From Luidia sarsii (taxonomy: Eukaryota; Echinodermata; Asteroidea; Paxillosida; Luidiidae), in NCBI GenBank assembly GCA_949987565.1, contig OX465101.1, positions 25,795,411 to 25,859,410 of the forward strand: a DNA stretch of 64,000 nucleotides, read 5' to 3'. The notes under the pieces are model-generated. The model did no database searches. It worked only from the letters and a program-made list of their open reading frames with translations, and had not been told where the DNA came from. Shown one piece after another: positions 63,764 to 64,000 of the stretch. The position numbers were made by a program, and so were the translations under genes. Position 1 is the first letter of the stretch. Each line of letters begins with the position of its first letter.

Positions 63764-64000
63764 CAACTGTGGTACTGATATTTTTTTTATTTTTTTTTAC
63801 TTTCCACTACCCAATATTTGTACACATATTTATACATCAATCTAATAAATTGCTTGGTCACACAGATTAATTCTTAAAATGGTAGTTCCATTTGTGACCC
63901 GTCGTGCAAGTCGTGCCATGCTTTTGTGCGTAATCGGCTTTTTCAACCAATGGGGGTGAGTTTCTCTTAAAATTAGAAGCTTCAATCTTTTTGTTTTCTG

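Overview
This is nuclear DNA from an animal, not a prokaryote. Coding sequence is split into short exons with GT-AG borders, codon phase is kept across every junction, and the introns are packed with tRNA-derived SINEs, inverted-repeat elements and minisatellites. The proteins are animal orthologues (PSME4, acylphosphatase, EIF3K, TMEM26, ATG2). Their level of divergence and the repeat content suggest an invertebrate deuterostome, perhaps an echinoderm or hemichordate. That placement is inference only. Vertebrate family comparisons below are from memory, not from a search.

Layout: (1) 1-22888, minus strand: 20 N-terminal coding exons of PSME4/PA200 (898 codons, about half the protein); the rest lies left of the window. 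(2) 23268-25455, plus strand: a complete four-exon acylphosphatase, head to head with PSME4; the two start codons are 379 bp apart. (3) 28357-35159, minus: complete EIF3K, seven exons. (4) 37744-42866, minus: TMEM26, four exons. (5) 42867-51305: intergenic, almost all repeats, with a decayed THAP-domain fragment at about 44463. (6) 51306-63404, minus: the C-terminal 12 exons of the autophagy lipid-transfer protein ATG2; its 5' part lies right of the window.

The genes are unrelated housekeeping or membrane genes (proteasome activation, acylphosphate hydrolysis, translation initiation, a membrane protein, autophagy) and do not form one pathway. The exception in organisation is PSME4/acylphosphatase, which are also neighbours in divergent orientation on human chromosome 2 (PSME4-ACYP2), so this pair looks like an ancient linkage.

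The most unusual content is mobile DNA. Small elements at 14305-14775, 26383-26948, 54111-54220 and 63458-63763 are each flanked by perfect 10-12 bp target-site duplications, and they carry, in full or in part, a CTGANGA-helix-GAAA segment resembling the hammerhead ribozyme core. They resemble the Penelope-associated retrozymes described in animals. Other families are TTAA-flanked elements (piggyBac-like), TA-flanked pogo-like elements, several other inverted-repeat families and a tRNA-derived SINE with a tandemly repeated tail.
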